NCBI GenBank assembly: GCA_017474515.1
Contig: JAFVHN010000036.1
Location: 65,819-123,392 of the forward strand
DNA from: Prevotella sp.
GTDB lineage: Bacteria; Bacteroidota; Bacteroidia; Bacteroidales; Bacteroidaceae
Length of the DNA: 57,574 nt
Direction of reading: 5' to 3'
The notes beneath the pieces are model-generated. The model saw only the letters and a program-made list of their open reading frames with translations. It was not told the DNA's origin and did not search any database. A program made the position numbers and the translations under genes. Positions 33,601 through 41,577 of the stretch are shown here, in pieces (position 1 is the stretch's first letter; every line of letters begins with the position of its first letter).

Positions 33601-33971
33601 CAACTGGCTCGCTTGAAAATGTCGTTGGGATGAAGGGGGTCTTGGGCCATCCAAAAACAGTTGAGGTCGCTCAGTCGGTCGCCCTCGTTTTCCATCACCA
33701 CGCAGGCATCGTACTCTATCGACACCGCCCCCTTCATTTTCTCGCGCCGCCACAGGGTGAGGCCTTTCGGAGCCACGAGGTCGAGGGTGTCGCCCTTGAA
33801 CGAAACCTTATAGTCGGGAGCTTCCGACTCTATGCGCCAAAAGCGGTTGAACTGATGTCGGTTCAGTCCGCCCTCTTGCGCCGGAACCGAAAGGGCCTGC
33901 AAGCAAAGCACCAGGAGCAGGGTGGCGCAATGCCTCGGCAAGCCGCCAATCATCTTTTGTAATCCAATCAT
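30615..33971 (-). CDS. Exo-rhamnogalacturonan-lyase-like protein with DUF6250
   Basis: 1118 residues. Signal peptide in about the first 32 residues; a second ATG lies six codons in. Residues about 35-245 form a concanavalin-like DUF6250 domain (FWRIESEAPDYKV, HWYHVKIECRGNRVTYEIDG, GWFGFRTTLSHVRLANFRYL). The rest resembles PcRGLX/YetA (PL26-type exo-rhamnogalacturonan lyase): a RIFT-like barrel (PVCFGVPFDEGEV), a beta-sandwich, and an alpha/alpha toroid (YGFWNYGDVMHAYD, GGFAWDNTELASN, NVSHWGCGAKEARIS). Such enzymes cut terminal units from rhamnogalacturonan I. Likely periplasmic or surface. The nearby GH106 relic points to the same substrate class. Catalytic residues not verified. Confidence 0.8.
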   Translation of the reverse strand: MIGLQKMIGGLPRHCATLLLVLCLQALSVPAQEGGLNRHQFNRFWRIESEAPDYKVSFKGDTLDLVAPKGLTLWRREKMKGAVSIEYDACVVMENEGDRLSDLNCFWMAQDPLHPNDIFKRASWRKGIFVNCYSLKMYYLGFGGNHNTTTRFRRYDGDAGGIEDPARRPAILTEYTDEAHLLKPNHWYHVKIECRGNRVTYEIDGERLVDFRDAEPLNEGWFGFRTTLSHVRLANFRYLSQQQPTATAPLHWVGEPAENDLPVCFGVPFDEGEVTSGADMQLVADGNILMADTWPLAYWPDGSVKWLATAAVVPAGAENMMLRKSPRKTKGGTGSIEVNETSQAICVNTGKTVAYIPREGAWLVDSLVKNGVIVGEKMQLVCSAQDTILPENGGGQLRVKVYRSQLEKAEVERVGQHSAVVKLTGWHADGVRRWLPFTVRLTFHGGSDEMKMVHSFVFDGDEHHDFVRSLGVTLNVPLRDELYNRHVAFSCADGGLWSEPVQPLDGRRELFEGEQRPARPRPDESLPEDNQPGQLSLQQQQMLGMRIPGREAFNRQNQVLLDEWAAWDSYRLSQLSADGFTIRKRANADNPWIGTFSGTRSSGFAFAGDLSGGMYVGLKDFWQSFPSSIQVDHAKTEAVTLTVWLWSPEAEPMDLRHYDNVAHGLNSSYEDVQPGMSSPLGIARTSTLFFRAADGYQGKPVTAANGKWLLHNTIVMPTPQYLHDKQAFGIWSLPDRSNAMREKVEDYLDQLIDYYQKQIEQHRWYGFWNYGDVMHAYDAERHSWRYDVGGFAWDNTELASNSWLWYSFLRTGRSDIWTMAEAMTRHTTEVDVYHQGPNAMLGSRHNVSHWGCGAKEARISQAVWNRFYYYLTADERTGDLMTEVRDADQKLYELDPMRLAQPRGQFPCTAPARLRIGPDWLAYAGNWMTEWERTGNVSYRDKIVAGMTSIAALPHQLFTGPLALGYDPATGIITTECDTSLLSTNHLMTIMGGFEIMNEMMRMIHLPQWNAAWLDHAARYKAMAQKVRNNHFRVSRLLAYAAYKKRSSAMAREAWTDLLKAMGSGKDPQRQMRTIMPPEVPARQDEIQMMSTNHAATWALDAIYMQEVIPIPDNDIVF

Positions 33972-33996
33972 AGGGTTTGATATTATAATATGGTTA

Positions 33997-34004
33997 CAAA
34001 GATA
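33997..34004 (-). promoter_or_regulatory. Promoter -7 box TATCTTTG for the exo-RGL-like gene
   Basis: TATCTTTG on the minus strand, 25 bp before the first ATG. Confidence 0.55.
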
Positions 34005-34063
34005 AACAATAATGAATGAAAAAGCAAGAAAGTAGTGTTTTTTAACTTGCGGGCAATAAAAAT

Positions 34064-34087
34064 CCCGTTGCCTGAGGGGGCAACGGG
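34064..34087 (-). terminator. Terminator of rpsA
   Basis: CCCGTTGCC pairs with GGCAACGGG around a 6-nt loop; the minus strand continues ATTTTTATT. It lies 26 bp past the rpsA stop. Confidence 0.85.
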
Positions 34088-34113
34088 ACTATAATTAAAT
34101 AAGGTGTAAAGGC

Positions 34114-35886
34114 TTATTCACCCTTTTCGAGCTTGGCCTTCAGTTCTGCCAAAGCGTCGATGTCGCCGAGCGTGGTGCCGGGAGTGACGTTGTTGATGAA
34201 GGGAGCTTCCTCCTTCTTGGCCGGGCGCTTGCGCGGAGCCTTCTTCACGTCTTCCTTGGCCTCCTCGAAGGTGCGGCTGTGTGAGAGGATGATGCGCTTG
34301 GTTTCCTTCACGAACTCAATCACCTTGAAGGGCAGTTCCTCGCCAAGCTGGGCCTGCGAGCCGTCTTCCTTCACCAGGTGCTTCGGAGTGGCAAAGCCCT
34401 CGCCGCCCTCGTTAAGGGCGATGACGGCACCCTTGTCCATCATTTCGGTAATCTTGCCGGTGTGAACGCTTCCGGGAGTGTAGATGGTTTCGTAGGTGTC
34501 CCACGGGTTGTCTTCCAGCTGCTTGTGGCCGAGCGACAAACGGCGGTTCTCCTTGTCGATTTCGAGCACCACGACTTCGATTTCGGCACCCACCTGAGTG
34601 AATTCCGAGGGGTGCTTCACCTTCTTGGTCCATGAGAGGTCGCTGATGTGGATGAGTCCGTCAACGCCTTCCTCCAGCTCCACGAAGATGCCGAAGTTGG
34701 TGAAGTTACGCACGCGGGCAGTATGCTTCGAACCAACGGGGTACTTGTTCTCGATGTTCTCCCACGGATCTTCCTTCAGCTGCTTGATGCCGAGCGACAT
34801 CTTGCGCTCCTCGCGGTCGAGGGTGAGGATAACGGCCTCCACCTCGTCGCCGACGTGCATGAATTCCTGAGCGCTGCGCAGGTGCTGGCTCCACGACATC
34901 TCGCTCACGTGGATGAGTCCTTCCACACCCGGTGCAATCTCTACGAATGCTCCGTAGTCGGCAATCACAACCACCTTGCCCTTGATGTGGTCGCCAACTT
35001 TCAGGTTGGCATCGAGGGCATCCCAAGGATGCGGGGTGAGCTGCTTCAGGCCGAGGGCAATGCGGCGCTTCTCGTCGTCGAAGTCGAGAATGACCACGTT
35101 GATCTTCTGGTCGAGCTGAACCACTTCGTGCGGGTCCTGAACGCGGCCCCACGACAGGTCGGTGATGTGCACGAGTCCGTCAACACCGCCCAGGTCCACA
35201 AACACGCCGTAGGTGGTGATGTTCTTGACGGTACCCTCAAGTATCTGTCCCTTCTCGAGTTTGGAGATGATTTCTTTCTTCTGGGCCTCAAGCTCTGCCT
35301 CGATGAGAGCCTTGTGGCTGACAACAACGTTGCGGAATTCCTGGTTGATTTTCACTACCTTGAACTCCATGGTCTTGCCCACGAATACGTCGTAGTCGCG
35401 GATGGGATGCACGTCGATCTGGCTGCCGGGCAGGAAAGCCTCGATGCCAAACACATCGACAATCATGCCACCCTTGGTGCGGCACTTGATGTAGCCCTGG
35501 ATGACGTCCTCGTTCTCCAAGGCAGCGTTCACGCGGTCCCAGCTCTTGCTCAGGCGTGCCTTCTTGTGCGAAAGCAGCAGCTGGCCCTTGCGGTCCTCCT
35601 GGTTCTCAACGTAAACCTCAACCACGTCGCCAACCTTCAGGTCGGGGTTGTAGCGGAACTCGCTGGCGGGGATGATGCCGTCGCTCTTGTAGCCGATGTT
35701 CACGATGACTTCTTTCTTGTCGACGCTGATAACGGTGCCGTCGACCACCTGATGTTCGCTGACTTTGTTCAGCGTTTCGTCGTAGGCCTTTGTCAAATCT
35801 TCACGACTGGTTCCCACAACAGAGCCGTTCTCAAATTCTTCCCAGTTGAAGTCTGCCAGCGGCTCTACATTTTTAAAGTTAGACAT
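34114..35886 (-). CDS. rpsA: Ribosomal protein S1
   Basis: 590 residues, the usual Bacteroidetes S1 length. Six S1 OB-fold domains are seen in order: VDGTVISVDKKEVIVNIGYK, IQGYIKCRTKGGMIVDVFG, LEGTVKNITTYGVFVDLGG, IKGKVVVIADYGAFVEIAPG, HTARVRNFTNFGIFVELEEG and HTGKITEMMDKGAVIALNEG. The tail is Lys/Ala-rich. S1 brings mRNA to the small ribosomal subunit, which matters in this lineage because few genes here have strong Shine-Dalgarno sites. The promoter is TACCTTTG at 35960 and a strong terminator follows, so it is monocistronic. Confidence 0.96.
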   Translation of the reverse strand: MSNFKNVEPLADFNWEEFENGSVVGTSREDLTKAYDETLNKVSEHQVVDGTVISVDKKEVIVNIGYKSDGIIPASEFRYNPDLKVGDVVEVYVENQEDRKGQLLLSHKKARLSKSWDRVNAALENEDVIQGYIKCRTKGGMIVDVFGIEAFLPGSQIDVHPIRDYDVFVGKTMEFKVVKINQEFRNVVVSHKALIEAELEAQKKEIISKLEKGQILEGTVKNITTYGVFVDLGGVDGLVHITDLSWGRVQDPHEVVQLDQKINVVILDFDDEKRRIALGLKQLTPHPWDALDANLKVGDHIKGKVVVIADYGAFVEIAPGVEGLIHVSEMSWSQHLRSAQEFMHVGDEVEAVILTLDREERKMSLGIKQLKEDPWENIENKYPVGSKHTARVRNFTNFGIFVELEEGVDGLIHISDLSWTKKVKHPSEFTQVGAEIEVVVLEIDKENRRLSLGHKQLEDNPWDTYETIYTPGSVHTGKITEMMDKGAVIALNEGGEGFATPKHLVKEDGSQAQLGEELPFKVIEFVKETKRIILSHSRTFEEAKEDVKKAPRKRPAKKEEAPFINNVTPGTTLGDIDALAELKAKLEKGE

Positions 35887-35959
35887 AAAAAATTAAATAA
35901 AAAAGTTTGTAATTAATAAAGTTGGACTTTATCTTTGTCGCATAAGCGCAGATTGGATG

Positions 35960-35967
35960 CAAAGGTA
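35960..35967 (-). promoter_or_regulatory. Promoter -7 box TACCTTTG for rpsA
   Basis: TACCTTTGC on the minus strand, 73 bp before the rpsA ATG. Confidence 0.6.
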
Positions 35968-36243
35968 ATCATTTTCAGACTTTTATTCGTTGCCCGGCTT
36001 CTTTCAAAGTAAAAAATTTCATTTTTTTAACCTTTCACGCTTCCCATACATTATAATATATAGATTTGTTAACCAAAATAAAACCACGCAACGACAAAGG
36101 AAAATGGAAACCATAGGCTCCCGGAACGACGGCATGGAAAAAATACATCCGCCATGTTCTAAACATGACATCCAATCCAACTTTCTCATGTTCAAAAAAA
36201 AGATTCATTTTTTCCATTTTTCGATGGGTGATGGGACGGGTAA

Positions 36244-36453
36244 AATTGGTAAAAATATTTGACAAAACAAGGTGCTTTGCATCGATTATTGTAACTTGCT
36301 GGATTTCAACGGTTTGCAAACCCCCTTCGGTTTGGCGGCAAATTTCGGGGAGAGATTTGCCAAATTTCTCCCCTCAAACTGCCAAATCTCTCCCCGAAAT
36401 TTGCGGTCAAGTCTCTTGGAGCAAACAAAAAACCATGAAAAATCTTTACAAAA
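36244..36453 (-). repeat. Dispersed palindromic intergenic element, copy 3
   Basis: Inverted relative to copy 1: AATTGGTAAAAATATTTGACAAAA, GGATTTCAACGGTTTGCAAA, arms TTTGGCGGCAAATTTCGGGG (36331-36350) and CCCCGAAATTTGCGGTCAA (36392-36410), and TGAAAAATCTTTACAAAA. The inner part is the ATTTGCCAAAT/GAGAGATTTG subtype, as in copy 4. It lies in the 860-bp gap between rpsA and the DUF4199 gene. Confidence 0.8.
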
Positions 36454-36729
36454 TGGCCCGCCGCACCAAATGATGAAATGGGCTGTTCATTGAATTGTTC
36501 ATTCTTCACTTGGTTGGAGTTCGGACGAGAGTTCTGGAACATGCCGCGTTTTCGCGTTTCATAGCGGTTATCAGTATTCTCGGAACTACCGCCCCCCCTC
36601 AATTGGCGAAACATGTAGAATCTGATAAAACGGTCACTTTTCCCAGTATCTCCCGCCCTTTCCGAAAGACTTACTCTAAAGAAAACATAATTCTTTCGGC
36701 AACAGGTTTTATAATTCGTTTTTTTTATG
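36454..36729. other. Gene-free spacer before the DUF4199 gene
   Basis: Low-complexity pieces (GGTTGGAGTTCGGACGAGAG) and GAAACATGTAGAATCTGATAAAACGGTC, which partly matches 42518-42549 near element copy 4. Nothing coding is seen, although a frame is open from 36495 into the next gene. Confidence 0.4.
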
Positions 36730-36737
36730 TACTTTTG
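36730..36737 (+). promoter_or_regulatory. Promoter -7 box TACTTTTG very close to a start codon
   Basis: TACTTTTGCAGGCAATTATG puts the box 9 bp before the ATG at 36747, as at 12763-12770. The transcript would be leaderless or nearly so. Confidence 0.55.
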
Positions 36738-36746
36738 CAGGCAATT

Positions 36747-37298
36747 ATGGCAACTATTCAAGAATACGAACAGCTGAAGGCCTTTGCCCGCATCGACGGA
36801 CTGCTGGTGGCGGCACTTTGGACGGTCAGTTTCCTGTGCGTGATGAAGATGGGCCTGAACCCCATGCTCTTCATGGTGGCGCTGGCGATAGGCGCCGGCT
36901 CGCTCACCTTTGCCGCCTTGCGCCTGAAGCGTTTCCGCGACAACATCCTCGACGGAGACATCTCCTACCGTCGCGCTCTGGGCTACAGTGTGCTCACATA
37001 TCTTTATGCGTCGCTGCTCTTTGCGGGCATGCAATATCTTTACTTCCAGTTCATCGACGGCGGGGCTTTCGTCAATCTCCAGCTTGCCACGTTGTCGGAA
37101 CCCGAGGCGCAGAAAATCATGAAAGACGTCTATGGGCTCACCAAGGAGGACATCGACTTCGCCGTGGAGAACCTCCGCGCACTGACACCCATCCGCATCG
37201 CCCTGCAATTCTTTACCGTCAACGTGTTCATGGGCGTATTGGTCAGCATCCCCGTGGCGTTCATCATGCAGCACCGGAAAAGAGAGTTTAAAAGGTAG
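36747..37298 (+). CDS. DUF4199 inner-membrane protein
   Basis: 183 residues from ATG 36747 (MATIQEYEQLKAFARIDG). The frame is open 84 codons further upstream, but that part overlaps the promoter and repeats. Four hydrophobic segments (LLVAALWTVSFLCVMKMG, FMVALAIGAGSLTFAAL, YSVLTYLYASLLFAGMQYL, IALQFFTVNVFMGVLVSIPV) and a loop with Pro-Glu match DUF4199, a Bacteroidetes membrane protein of unknown role. Conserved next to a polyprenyl-phosphate glycosyltransferase, as here (82 bp downstream), which suggests a part in cell-envelope lipid-linked sugar work. Confidence 0.8.
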   Translation: MATIQEYEQLKAFARIDGLLVAALWTVSFLCVMKMGLNPMLFMVALAIGAGSLTFAALRLKRFRDNILDGDISYRRALGYSVLTYLYASLLFAGMQYLYFQFIDGGAFVNLQLATLSEPEAQKIMKDVYGLTKEDIDFAVENLRALTPIRIALQFFTVNVFMGVLVSIPVAFIMQHRKREFKR

Positions 37299-37380
37299 TT
37301 AAGTTGAAGGAGTTTAGGAGTTTAGACGATGGTGGGGGCCCAGGCCTTCATTTTATCATTTTTTCAAATAAAAAAGAATC

Positions 37381-38358
37381 GTGGACATTTCAGTAGTCAT
37401 ACCCCTCTATAACGAGGAAGAATCGCTGCCGGAACTTTATGCCTGGATAGACAAAGTGATGGCCGACAACCACTTCAGCTATGAAGTGATATTCGTGAAC
37501 GACGGCTCCACCGACCGCTCGTGGGAAATCATTGCGCAACTGGCACACGACCACCGGCAGGTGAAAGGCATCAAGTTCCGCCGAAACTACGGCAAGAGCC
37601 CGGCCCTCTTTTGTGGCTTCAACGAGGCGCAGGGCGACGTGGTCATCACCATGGACGCCGACTTGCAGGACTCGCCCGACGAAATCCCGGAACTCTACGG
37701 CATGATTATGAACGACGGCTACGACCTGGTGTCGGGCTATAAGCAGAAACGCTATGACCCCCTGTCGAAGACCATTCCCACCAAGCTCTTCAACGCCACG
37801 GCACGCAAGGTGAGCGGCATCAAGAACCTGCACGACTTCAATTGCGGGCTGAAGGCCTATCGGCGCGACGTGGTGAAGAACATCGAGGTGTTCGGCGAGA
37901 TGCACCGCTTCATCCCCTACCTGGCCAAGAACGCCGGCTTCGACAAAATCGGGGAGAAGGTGGTTCACCATCAGGCACGCAAATACGGCACGTCGAAGTT
38001 CATGGGGCTCAACAGGTTCGTCAACGGTTACCTCGACCTGCTGACACTTTGGTTCCTCGGCACCTTCGGCAAAAAGCCCATGCACGTCTTTGGATTTCTC
38101 GGAACAATCATGTTCGTCATCGGCTTCATCGTGGTCATCTCATTGGGTGCCGACAAACTTTACTGCCTGGCCAACGGCATTCCGCAAAGGTTGATTACCA
38201 ACTCGCCGTGGTTCTACATCGCCCTGACCACCATGCTCATTGGCACACAACTCTTTCTGGCAGGGTTCCTGGGCGACCTTATCAGCCGCAACTCGCAAAG
38301 CCGCAACGACTACCAGATAGAAAAGACCGTCAACACCGAAACGAAGGGTGAAGGATGA
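37381..38358 (+). CDS. Polyprenyl-phosphate glycosyltransferase (GT2, DPM1/ArnC-like)
   Basis: 325 residues, GTG start. N-terminal GT-A domain of family 2: VVIPLYNEEESLPEL, FVNDGSTDRSWEII, RRNYGKSPAL, the metal-binding DADLQDSPDEI, and HDFNCGLKAYRRDV. Two C-terminal helices follow (VFGFLGTIMFVIGFIVVISLG and WFYIALTTMLIGTQLFLAGFLG). This is the layout of undecaprenyl-phosphate sugar transferases. The sugar is unknown. It overlaps the next gene by 4 bp (ATGA), so it is translationally coupled to the lipoprotein at 38355. Confidence 0.92.
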   Translation: MDISVVIPLYNEEESLPELYAWIDKVMADNHFSYEVIFVNDGSTDRSWEIIAQLAHDHRQVKGIKFRRNYGKSPALFCGFNEAQGDVVITMDADLQDSPDEIPELYGMIMNDGYDLVSGYKQKRYDPLSKTIPTKLFNATARKVSGIKNLHDFNCGLKAYRRDVVKNIEVFGEMHRFIPYLAKNAGFDKIGEKVVHHQARKYGTSKFMGLNRFVNGYLDLLTLWFLGTFGKKPMHVFGFLGTIMFVIGFIVVISLGADKLYCLANGIPQRLITNSPWFYIALTTMLIGTQLFLAGFLGDLISRNSQSRNDYQIEKTVNTETKGEG

Positions 38359-38912
38359 AGAACCACACGCTGATTGCCGCCCTGGCGCTGCTTCTGGGGC
38401 TTGTCACGGCCTGCACGTCGATTGACTGCCCCATGAACAACATGGTGTACACCAGCTACGCCTTGCTGAACGCCAACGGCGAACCCGACACGCTAAAAGA
38501 CACGCTGAGCATAGTGACCAACCGCCGCTTTCCCGACCAGATGCCGGTGCTCATCAACAAGGAATTTGGCGCCACAAAGCTGAATGTGCCCATCAGCTAC
38601 GACTCGCCGGAGGACGTGTTCTTCTTTCTTTTCAGCAACATCATCACACACAACGACACCGTCTATACCAGCGACACTGAGTACGAAATCGTAACGACGC
38701 GCACGCCATACGTGGCCATCGACACCGTGACGGTGAGCAAGACCGACTTCATGCACTTTGAGAGCCTGGATTGCAACCCTTCCTATTTTCACACCATCTC
38801 GGGGGTGAAATACACGCGCAACCGCATCGATTCCATCGTCGTCAACAACAAAGATGTCAACTATGATTTCTCGAAAGAACAATTCCACATATACTTTGGT
38901 CCTCGCCGTTAG
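38355..38912 (+). CDS. DUF6452-like lipoprotein
   Basis: 185 residues with a lipoprotein signal MKNHTLIAALALLLGLVTAC (lipobox VTAC, Cys20). The mature part is beta-rich, with CPMNNMVYTSYALLNANG and paired strands (YDSPEDVFFFLFSNIITH, YEIVTTRTPYVAIDTVTVS). I assign it to the DUF6452-type secreted family by layout and by the DUF6048-type gene that follows. Its start overlaps the glycosyltransferase stop, and its 3' end overlaps the next gene by up to 59 bp, so the genes form one operon. Confidence 0.65.
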   Translation: MKNHTLIAALALLLGLVTACTSIDCPMNNMVYTSYALLNANGEPDTLKDTLSIVTNRRFPDQMPVLINKEFGATKLNVPISYDSPEDVFFFLFSNIITHNDTVYTSDTEYEIVTTRTPYVAIDTVTVSKTDFMHFESLDCNPSYFHTISGVKYTRNRIDSIVVNNKDVNYDFSKEQFHIYFGPRR

Positions 38913-39561
38913 CCTGTTTTTGCTGCTCCCCCTTCAGGGATGGGCACAATACGGGCGGAAGAAGCTTCCGGAAAAGGTGATTCCCGACACCACGGCTTTC
39001 CTCAACGGGTTTGCAGTTTCGGCAGACCTGCTGGGACCCGCCATGCTGGCTTTGGGTGACTATGGCAGCATGGAGGCGGCTTTGAGAGTAAATCTGAAGG
39101 ACCGATGGTTCCCGACAATAGAAATAGGATTGGGAAAGGCCGACAACGTGGATGCCGCCACGCAGACCTCGTACAAGACGAAGGCGCCCTTCTTCCGCAT
39201 CGGCGGCGACTATAACCTGATGAAAGACAAGCACGACATCTACAGGCTCTTCGGAGGTATCAGATACGCATTCACCAGCTATAAATTCGATATCGGCAAC
39301 CCGGGACTGACCGACCCCGTTTGGGGCGACCATGTGCCCTTTGAGGCGCACGACGTGAAGGCCAACTACCATTGGCTGGAAGTATGCTTCGGCGTGGATG
39401 CCTCCATCTGGGGACCGCTACACCTGGGATGGAGCGTGAGATACAAGAACAGGCTTTTCCACGACGACGGGGAACTCGGAAAAAGCTGGTACGTGCCGGG
39501 ATTCGGGAAATCGGGGAAAACGGCTTTCGGAGGAACGTTCAACATCACCTTCGACATCTGA
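38854..39561 (+). CDS. DUF6048-like outer-membrane protein
   Basis: 235 residues; a second ATG lies at 38863. Signal peptide (about 8-32, ending GWAQ). The mature protein alternates aromatic and polar strands (FFRIGGDYNLM, YRLFGGIRYAFTSYKFD, LHLGWSVRYKNRL) and ends FGGTFNITFDI, like a beta-barrel. It fits the DUF6048 family that accompanies DUF6452 lipoproteins. It overlaps the lipoprotein gene by 50-59 bp, an unusually long overlap on the same strand. A barrel-lipoprotein partnership is inferred. Confidence 0.65.
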   Translation: MSTMISRKNNSTYTLVLAVSLFLLLPLQGWAQYGRKKLPEKVIPDTTAFLNGFAVSADLLGPAMLALGDYGSMEAALRVNLKDRWFPTIEIGLGKADNVDAATQTSYKTKAPFFRIGGDYNLMKDKHDIYRLFGGIRYAFTSYKFDIGNPGLTDPVWGDHVPFEAHDVKANYHWLEVCFGVDASIWGPLHLGWSVRYKNRLFHDDGELGKSWYVPGFGKSGKTAFGGTFNITFDI

Positions 39562-39652
39562 CCTCTCAACCGTTGAAACACCACCCCACAAGATTGACAT
39601 CCCTTCAACAAAACGACGGAACTCCTTAAAAATCAAACCATACGAACAAATC

Positions 39653-40711
39653 ATGAAACAAGAAGAAAGAAAGAATCTTAAGAAATATTGGCAACTGGCA
39701 TTCTTGTCGTTTCTCATCATCGGCACGGTGCTCATCATCCGCCACCAGCGCACCATGCCCTACCAGCACGACACGGGCATGGTCTTCGGCACCATTTACA
39801 ATGTCACCTACCAGTGCGACCGCAACCTGAAGAAAGAAATTGAGGCGGAGCTGAAAAAAGTGGACGACGCGCTCTCCATGTTCAACGAAAACTCCGTCAT
39901 CTCACACGTCAACCAGGGGCAGGGCGACATTCCCAAGACCGAACAGGGAAAGATGTTCTCGGCGGTGATGAAACTGGCCGCGCAGGTAAGCCGCGACACC
40001 GACGGGGCCTTCGACATCACCGTGGGCCCGTTGGTCAACCTCTGGGGCTTCGGCTTCAAAAACGACCAGGAGCCCACGCAACAGGCCATCGACAGCATTA
40101 TGGCCTTCGTGGGATATAAAAACTTGACTTTCAACGAAAAACGCGGAACCATGCACGTCGGGAAGAAATACCCGCGCATGACGCTCGATTGCTCGGCCAT
40201 CGCCAAGGGCTACGGTAGCGACGTGGTGGCATCATTCCTGAAAAAGCACGACGTGGAAAACTTCATGGTGGAAATTGGCGGCGAGGTGGTGACAAAGGGA
40301 ATAAGCCCAAACCGCGTGCCGTGGCACATCGGCGTGAGCAAGCCCACCGAGGACTCCCTCGCCGTGAAAACCGAGGTGCAAACCATTCTCAACGTCACCG
40401 ACGTGGCCATGGCCACCAGCGGCAATTACCGCAATTTCTATTATAAAGGCGGAAAGAAATACGCCCACACCATCGACCCCAAGACAGGGCACCCCGTGCA
40501 GCATAACATCCTTTCTGCCACCGTGTTGGCTCCCGATTGCGCCACGGCCGATGCCTACGCCACGGCATTCATGGTGCTGGGACTCGACGGGGCGCGCAAA
40601 ATCCTCGACTCCCACCCGCAACTGCAGGCTTATTTCATCTGCTCCGACGAGAAAGGCGACTACACCGTATGGTTTTCGCCAGCGCTGCAAAAGCTGATTG
40701 TTGACAACTGA
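39653..40711 (+). CDS. apbE: FAD:protein FMN transferase
   Basis: 352 residues: one N-terminal membrane anchor (about 13-31, LAFLSFLIIGTVLIIRH), then the ApbE domain. Seen are FGTIYNVTYQC, the FDITVGPLVNLWGFG block, DCSAIAKGYGSDVV, EIGGEVVTKG, VAMATSGNYRNFY, YAHTIDPKTGHPV, and the metal-site region ATADAYATAFMVLG. ApbE attaches FMN to threonine on periplasmic subunits such as NqrB/C and RnfD/G. No Nqr or Rnf gene is in the window, so its target is elsewhere. It precedes a Crp/Fnr regulator by 22 bp. Confidence 0.93.
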   Translation: MKQEERKNLKKYWQLAFLSFLIIGTVLIIRHQRTMPYQHDTGMVFGTIYNVTYQCDRNLKKEIEAELKKVDDALSMFNENSVISHVNQGQGDIPKTEQGKMFSAVMKLAAQVSRDTDGAFDITVGPLVNLWGFGFKNDQEPTQQAIDSIMAFVGYKNLTFNEKRGTMHVGKKYPRMTLDCSAIAKGYGSDVVASFLKKHDVENFMVEIGGEVVTKGISPNRVPWHIGVSKPTEDSLAVKTEVQTILNVTDVAMATSGNYRNFYYKGGKKYAHTIDPKTGHPVQHNILSATVLAPDCATADAYATAFMVLGLDGARKILDSHPQLQAYFICSDEKGDYTVWFSPALQKLIVDN

Positions 40712-40733
40712 AGCAACTTTTCCAGGCCGCAAG

Positions 40734-41396
40734 ATGACATACGAACGCTTGTTGTTGCTCCCCCTCTTCCAGGGCATGACCATGGCCGACATGCACGACG
40801 CCGTGGCCACCACGAAGTTCTTATTCAAGAAATACTCCGCCGGGAAAGTGGTGGCAAAGGAAAACGACGCCCTCACCAGCCTCTGCCTCTTGTTGGATGG
40901 CACTCTCATGGTGAAGACAAAAGCCCACGACGGCAGCTACTCGCTGACAGAACGGCTGCTCGCGCCGAATATCCTGCAACCGGAAAGGCTGTTCGGATTT
41001 ACGCAACGCTACACAAAGACTTTCCAGACACGCACCACATGCCATTTTGTTTTCCTGGGCAAGGATGACGTGCTACGGCTCATCGAGAAACAGGAAATCT
41101 TCAGGCTCAACCTTCTCAACATGATTTCCACCCAGAGCCAGCGTGCCCAGCAATGGGCGTGGCGAGCCCACCCTGCCGACATCCGCAGCAAGATACTTCG
41201 TTTTGTTGAACAGCGGGCGTCCATGCCTGCGGGCGAGAAAACCCTCACCATCAAGATGGAAACGCTGGCCACGCTGCTGGCAGAGTCGCGGCTCAACGTG
41301 TCGCGCGAGCTCCACCGGCTACAAGAGCGCGGGCTCATCAAGATGGGCAGGAGCAAAATCGTCATACCCAACTTTGAAAACCTCTACAAAGAATAA
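40734..41396 (+). CDS. Crp/Fnr-family transcription regulator
   Basis: 220 residues from ATG 40734 (MTYERLLLLPLFQG). A TTG 36 bp earlier is inside apbE and less likely. An N-terminal cyclic-nucleotide-binding-like beta-roll (residues about 10-120, with SLCLLLDGTLMV) and a C-terminal winged helix (LATLLAESRLNVSRELHRLQERGLI) are clear. There is no Cys cluster for an Fe-S sensor and no conserved cAMP-site GE/R pair, so the ligand is unknown. It is probably cotranscribed with apbE. Target genes cannot be read from the sequence. Confidence 0.85.
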   Translation: MTYERLLLLPLFQGMTMADMHDAVATTKFLFKKYSAGKVVAKENDALTSLCLLLDGTLMVKTKAHDGSYSLTERLLAPNILQPERLFGFTQRYTKTFQTRTTCHFVFLGKDDVLRLIEKQEIFRLNLLNMISTQSQRAQQWAWRAHPADIRSKILRFVEQRASMPAGEKTLTIKMETLATLLAESRLNVSRELHRLQERGLIKMGRSKIVIPNFENLYKE

Positions 41397-41398
41397 AG

Positions 41399-41470
41399 TA
41401 AGTGAAGAGTGAAAAGTGAAAAGTGAAAAATACCCGCCCGAACTACAACGATGACGGCAACAATTGTTGT
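41399..41470. repeat. Composite low-complexity intergenic repeat
   Basis: AAGTGAAGAGTGAAAAGTG tandem pieces followed by a degenerate CGATGACGGCAACAATTG phrase, between the Crp/Fnr gene and the HARE-like gene. Confidence 0.5.
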
Positions 41471-41577
41471 GCCCTTCACTTTTCTCCTCAAAAGATTTCA
41501 AAAATCAACAACCCACGCCGGCCCCCTCATGTTTGGAAGGGAGCGCATACAATCCTTTAGCGAAGCACATTTTTCCC

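Noticed and set aside
36495-36746. Upstream extension of the DUF4199 protein
   Set aside because: The extra 84 codons cross a clear promoter and low-complexity repeat, and the family begins at the later ATG.
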